From contig RYFE02000035.1 of the NCBI GenBank assembly GCA_004138175.2, positions 1 to 57,164 on the forward strand: a DNA stretch of 57,164 nucleotides, given 5' to 3'. How positions within the stretch are numbered: the stretch's first letter is position 1; every line of letters starts with the position of its first letter. The stretch is from Chloroflexales bacterium ZM16-3. GTDB lineage: Bacteria > Chloroflexota > Chloroflexia > Chloroflexales > Chloroflexaceae. The notes beneath the pieces were generated by a model that was given only the letters and a program-made list of their open reading frames with translations, did no database searches and was not told the origin of the DNA. Position numbers and translations under genes: made by a program. Below are positions 54,590-57,164 of this stretch, in pieces.

Positions 54590-57164
54590 ATGACACGCAG
54601 CGTGGCGGTGATGCGCGAGGGGGTCGTGATCGACGGGCGGCCGATCTTCCTGCTCTCGGGCTGCGTCCACTACTTCCGCTGGCCGCGCGCCGAGTGGCGG
54701 CCGCTGCTGGAGCAGGCGCGCTGGGCCGGGCTGAACACGATCGACACGGTGATCCCCTGGAACTTCCACGCGCCGCGACCCGGCGAGCATAACTTTAGCG
54801 GCGACGCCGACCTGGGGGCCTTCCTCGATCTGTGCGCCGAGCTGGGGCTCTACGCGATTGTGCGGCCCGGCCCCTACATCTGCGCCGAGTGGGATAACGG
54901 CGGCCTGCCGGCCTGGCTCACCGCCGGGGGCGACCTGCGCCTGCGCACCGATGACCCCGGCTATATGGCGGCTGTTGCGCGCTGGTTTGACGCGCTGATG
55001 CCGGTGCTGGCGCCGCGCCAGATCACGCGCGGCGGCCCGATCATCCTCTGCCAGATCGAGAATGAGCACTGGGCCTCGGGTGTCTACGCGAGCGACGATC
55101 ACCAGTCCAGCCTGGCCCAGGCCGCCATTGTGCGCGGGATCGATGTGCCGCAGTACACCTGCATGGGCGCGATGAGCGGCTGGCCTGAGTTTCGCAACGG
55201 CTGGAGCGGCATCGCCGAGAAGCTGGTGCAGACGCGGGCGATCTGGCCGGAGAACCCGATGATCGTCAGCGAGCTGTGGAGCGGCTGGTTTGATAACTGG
55301 GGCGCCAGCCTCCAGACCCGCAAGAGTCCGGCTAAGCTCGACATCACCTTACACCAGCTCACCGCTGTAGGGGCCAGCGGCTTCTCGCACTGGATGTGGG
55401 CGGGCGGCACGAACTTCGGCTACTGGGGCGGGCGCACCGTGGGCGGCGACACCATTCACATGACGACCAGCTACGGCTACGACTCGCCCATAACCGAGTA
55501 CGGCGAGCTGACCCCCAAGGCCCTGGTAGCCCGCCGCCACCACCTCTTCCTCCAGTGCTTCGGCGCGGCCCTCGCACCCGTCCTGGCCGACGCCGCGCCG
55601 GGCGGGATGACGGTGATCGCCCCGGCGGCGGTGCGCGGGCGCAGCGAGGGCGGCGCGGCTCCCTACCGCACCGTGCGGGCCGGGCCGAGCGCGCCAGCGG
55701 CGTGGCGCGACTTCTGCTGCACCTACCTGCACAACCCCGGCCTTGAGGGCGCGACCTACCAGGTCTTCCTGCCCAACGGCGGGCCGCACCTGAGCGTCGA
55801 TGTCGAGCCGACCAGCATACGCCCGATCTTCGCCAGCCTGCCCCTGGGCGACACCGGCGCGCAGATCGCCTACCATAGCGGGCGCATCCTGGGCTTCTGG
55901 CCAGCTTCAGAAAATGACGAATCATCTGGCGAGCGTCAAGATACCTTGATCATCTACGGGCAGATGGGCGAGCAGGGCGTGCTGGGCCTGCGCAGCACTG
56001 ACGAGGATCTGGCTATGTACATTGATGCGAGCGACCAGGCCGCGCGCGCACGTATCGATGGCGATACGCTCCATATTCACTACTGGCTGAGCGATTTTGG
56101 CAGTGAGGTCTATGTCCACTTCGGCGAGCGCGTGCTAACCATACAGCTGATGGCTCAGGAGCAGGCGGAGCTTTGGGAGTCGGGAGTCGGGAGTCGGGAG
56201 TCGGGAGTCGGGAGTCGGGAGTCGGGAGTCGGGAGTCGGGAGTCGGGAGTCGGGAGTCGGGAGTCGGGAGTCAGCCTCCCAACCCCCAACCCCCAACCCC
56301 CAGCCCCCACACTCACCCTGCCCATGGAGCGCCTGTCCGCCCTGGAGGTGAGCGACCTCGACGGCTGGCAGGAGATCGCCGCGCCCACGGCGATGGAGCG
56401 GCTGGGCTGTGACTATGGCTACGGCTGGTACCGGGCCGAGCTGGATCTGGACGCGCCCATGAAGACGACGATCATCGCGCCGGATCTCTCCGACCGGGCG
56501 CGGGTGCTGCTGAATGGCGTGGATATTGGCTGGCTCGGCGTGGACATAGACGGGCCGCGCTACACGCTGCCGCTGAGCCTGGGCGCTGGTCGCCACGAGC
56601 TGCGCATCCTGGCGGATAACCTGGGCCGCTTCAACTACGGGGTCAAGCTGGGCGAGCGCAAGGGGCTGCTCGACACGCTCTACCTCGGCGGCGCGCAGGA
56701 GGATATCTCTGGCGGCTGGGTGGCGCTCTGGCAGGAGGTGCAGTTCGCAGGCGAGGCGGTGGCGAACGTCAAGCCCTGGGCCGTTCGCCCCGATGCGGCG
56801 AACGTCCACCTGGGACGCTTCGCCTTCGCCGGGCCGTCGGTCTGGCTGCTGCGCACGGTGCATGCCGAGCCGGGGCGGCGCTACCTCATCCACATCACCG
56901 GCGACCGCAACTCGGGCGGGCTCTTTGTGAACGGCGCGGCGGTGGAGCGATTTAGCCGACACCGCAGCGGCGGCGTGCTGAGGGCCGACATCACCGACCT
57001 GCTGCGCCCCGGCACCAACGTGCTGGCCCTGAACATCCTGGAGTACGCCGGGGCGCCCTGGCGCGCCACGCTGGCCAGCTACGACCCGGCCCGGCCGCTG
57101 GAGGCGCGCTGGAGCTTTCGGGGTGGGGTTTCGGTGGGGGGTGGGGGTCAGGAGTCGGGAGTCG
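54590..57164 (+). CDS. GH35 beta-galactosidase, partial (runs off the window)
   Basis: The visible 858 codons begin MTRSVAVMREGVVIDGRPIF and follow GH35: SGCVHYFRWP, the N-terminal barrel with CQIENEH (acid/base Glu, about residue 157), and SELWSGWFDNWG (nucleophile Glu, about residue 227), then C-terminal beta-sandwich domains. It should cleave terminal beta-galactosides. AGGAG lies 5 nt before the ATG at 54590. A GGGAGTC array of 14 perfect units (56175-56272) plus AACCCCC units is read in frame as about 43 extra residues (GVGSRES repeats and PNPQPP) between MAQEQAELW and TLTLPMERLS, and a second array begins at 57151. The end lies outside the window. Confidence 0.9.
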   Translation, partial: MTRSVAVMREGVVIDGRPIFLLSGCVHYFRWPRAEWRPLLEQARWAGLNTIDTVIPWNFHAPRPGEHNFSGDADLGAFLDLCAELGLYAIVRPGPYICAEWDNGGLPAWLTAGGDLRLRTDDPGYMAAVARWFDALMPVLAPRQITRGGPIILCQIENEHWASGVYASDDHQSSLAQAAIVRGIDVPQYTCMGAMSGWPEFRNGWSGIAEKLVQTRAIWPENPMIVSELWSGWFDNWGASLQTRKSPAKLDITLHQLTAVGASGFSHWMWAGGTNFGYWGGRTVGGDTIHMTTSYGYDSPITEYGELTPKALVARRHHLFLQCFGAALAPVLADAAPGGMTVIAPAAVRGRSEGGAAPYRTVRAGPSAPAAWRDFCCTYLHNPGLEGATYQVFLPNGGPHLSVDVEPTSIRPIFASLPLGDTGAQIAYHSGRILGFWPASENDESSGERQDTLIIYGQMGEQGVLGLRSTDEDLAMYIDASDQAARARIDGDTLHIHYWLSDFGSEVYVHFGERVLTIQLMAQEQAELWESGVGSRESGVGSRESGVGSRESGVGSRESGVSLPTPNPQPPAPTLTLPMERLSALEVSDLDGWQEIAAPTAMERLGCDYGYGWYRAELDLDAPMKTTIIAPDLSDRARVLLNGVDIGWLGVDIDGPRYTLPLSLGAGRHELRILADNLGRFNYGVKLGERKGLLDTLYLGGAQEDISGGWVALWQEVQFAGEAVANVKPWAVRPDAANVHLGRFAFAGPSVWLLRTVHAEPGRRYLIHITGDRNSGGLFVNGAAVERFSRHRSGGVLRADITDLLRPGTNVLALNILEYAGAPWRATLASYDPARPLEARWSFRGGVSVGGGGQESGV
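56175..56305. repeat. 14 perfect GGGAGTC units inside the GH35 gene
   Basis: Positions 56175-56272 hold 14 identical GGGAGTC units, without one substitution, then AGCCTCCC and four AACCCCC heptamers (56281-56305). The block is in frame within the GH35 gene. Perfect identity suggests recent expansion or homogenisation. Confidence 0.95.
57151..57164. repeat. Start of another GGGAGTC array at the window end
   Basis: GGAGTCGGGAGTCG follows a G-rich heptamer-like stretch (GGTGGGGGTCA). It is in the GH35 reading frame and continues beyond the window. Confidence 0.85.

Noticed and set aside
56135-56962. Open frames of GSRESGV or DSRLPTP repeats on both strands
   Set aside because: The heptamer has no stop in any frame, so such frames are automatic. 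Only the one continuous with GH35 is supported.

Overview
The window is high-GC bacterial DNA with about 41 coding genes. The mix points to Chloroflexota, most likely class Chloroflexia: a separate B12-binding methylmalonyl-CoA mutase subunit with its MeaB GTPase, an oleB-oleC olefin pair, a PHA granule cluster, F420-type luciferase-like oxidoreductases, a tricorn protease, GlgX, and secreted proteins with LGFP-like tail repeats. The assignment rests on gene content and is an inference. No rRNA, tRNA, CRISPR array or intact insertion sequence was found.

Layout. 0.2-3.6 kb: methylmalonyl-CoA mutase B12 subunit, MeaB, an orphan histidine kinase and a DoxX-like membrane protein. 3.8-6.6 kb (minus): oleB-oleC. 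6.7-8.8 kb: LLM oxidoreductase and MFS transporter. 8.8-11.8 kb (minus): secreted propeller protein, and an MgtE-type Mg2+ transporter behind a structured leader with its own terminator. 12.3-18.1 kb: an autoregulated TetR-ABC efflux operon (two permeases, ATPase, membrane-fusion lipoprotein). 18.5-23.4 kb (minus): glutamine synthetase and tricorn protease. 23.5-26.9 kb: PstS-like binding lipoprotein, histidine kinase and single-domain response regulator as one unit. 27-32.3 kb: patatin, serine hydrolase, VOC protein, metallophosphoesterase, SDR. 32.7-37.4 kb: UvrA-like ATPase and GlgX. 37.4-41.6 kb (minus): two related proteins (one with an M15 peptidase domain) and a GMC oxidoreductase. 41.8-43.0 kb: family III CoA transferase. 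43.2-46.3 kb (minus): subtilase. 46.7-49.6 kb: small glycine-zipper protein, then patatin, PHA regulator PhaR and phasin (minus). 49.8-52.8 kb (minus): fchA-folD-purD one-carbon/purine operon. 53-57.2 kb: FGGY sugar kinase and a GH35 beta-galactosidase that runs off the end.

The strongest unexplained signal is in the repeats. Nearly every junction carries an inverted repeat from one of several families: tandem arrays with 7-bp units (GGGAGTC, TTGAATG, AGATTGY, AACCCCC), 8-bp units (CTGAGGCR) or 9-bp units (AAGGACGCG), and hairpins whose arms all differ but whose 7-nt loop keeps the pattern GCRMAGC. The GGGAGTC array has no stop codon in any of six frames and sits in frame inside oleC and the GH35 gene. 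A 9-bp array forms a linker in the tricorn protease. The 8-bp array carries copied pieces of the 3' end of the neighbouring efflux gene. These look like actively copied short elements that tolerate, and sometimes become part of, genes.

A second clear observation is metabolic. FolD lacks the catalytic lysine (I54 in place of K54) needed for cyclohydrolase activity, and the gene just upstream in the operon encodes an FchA-type cyclohydrolase that could supply the missing step.
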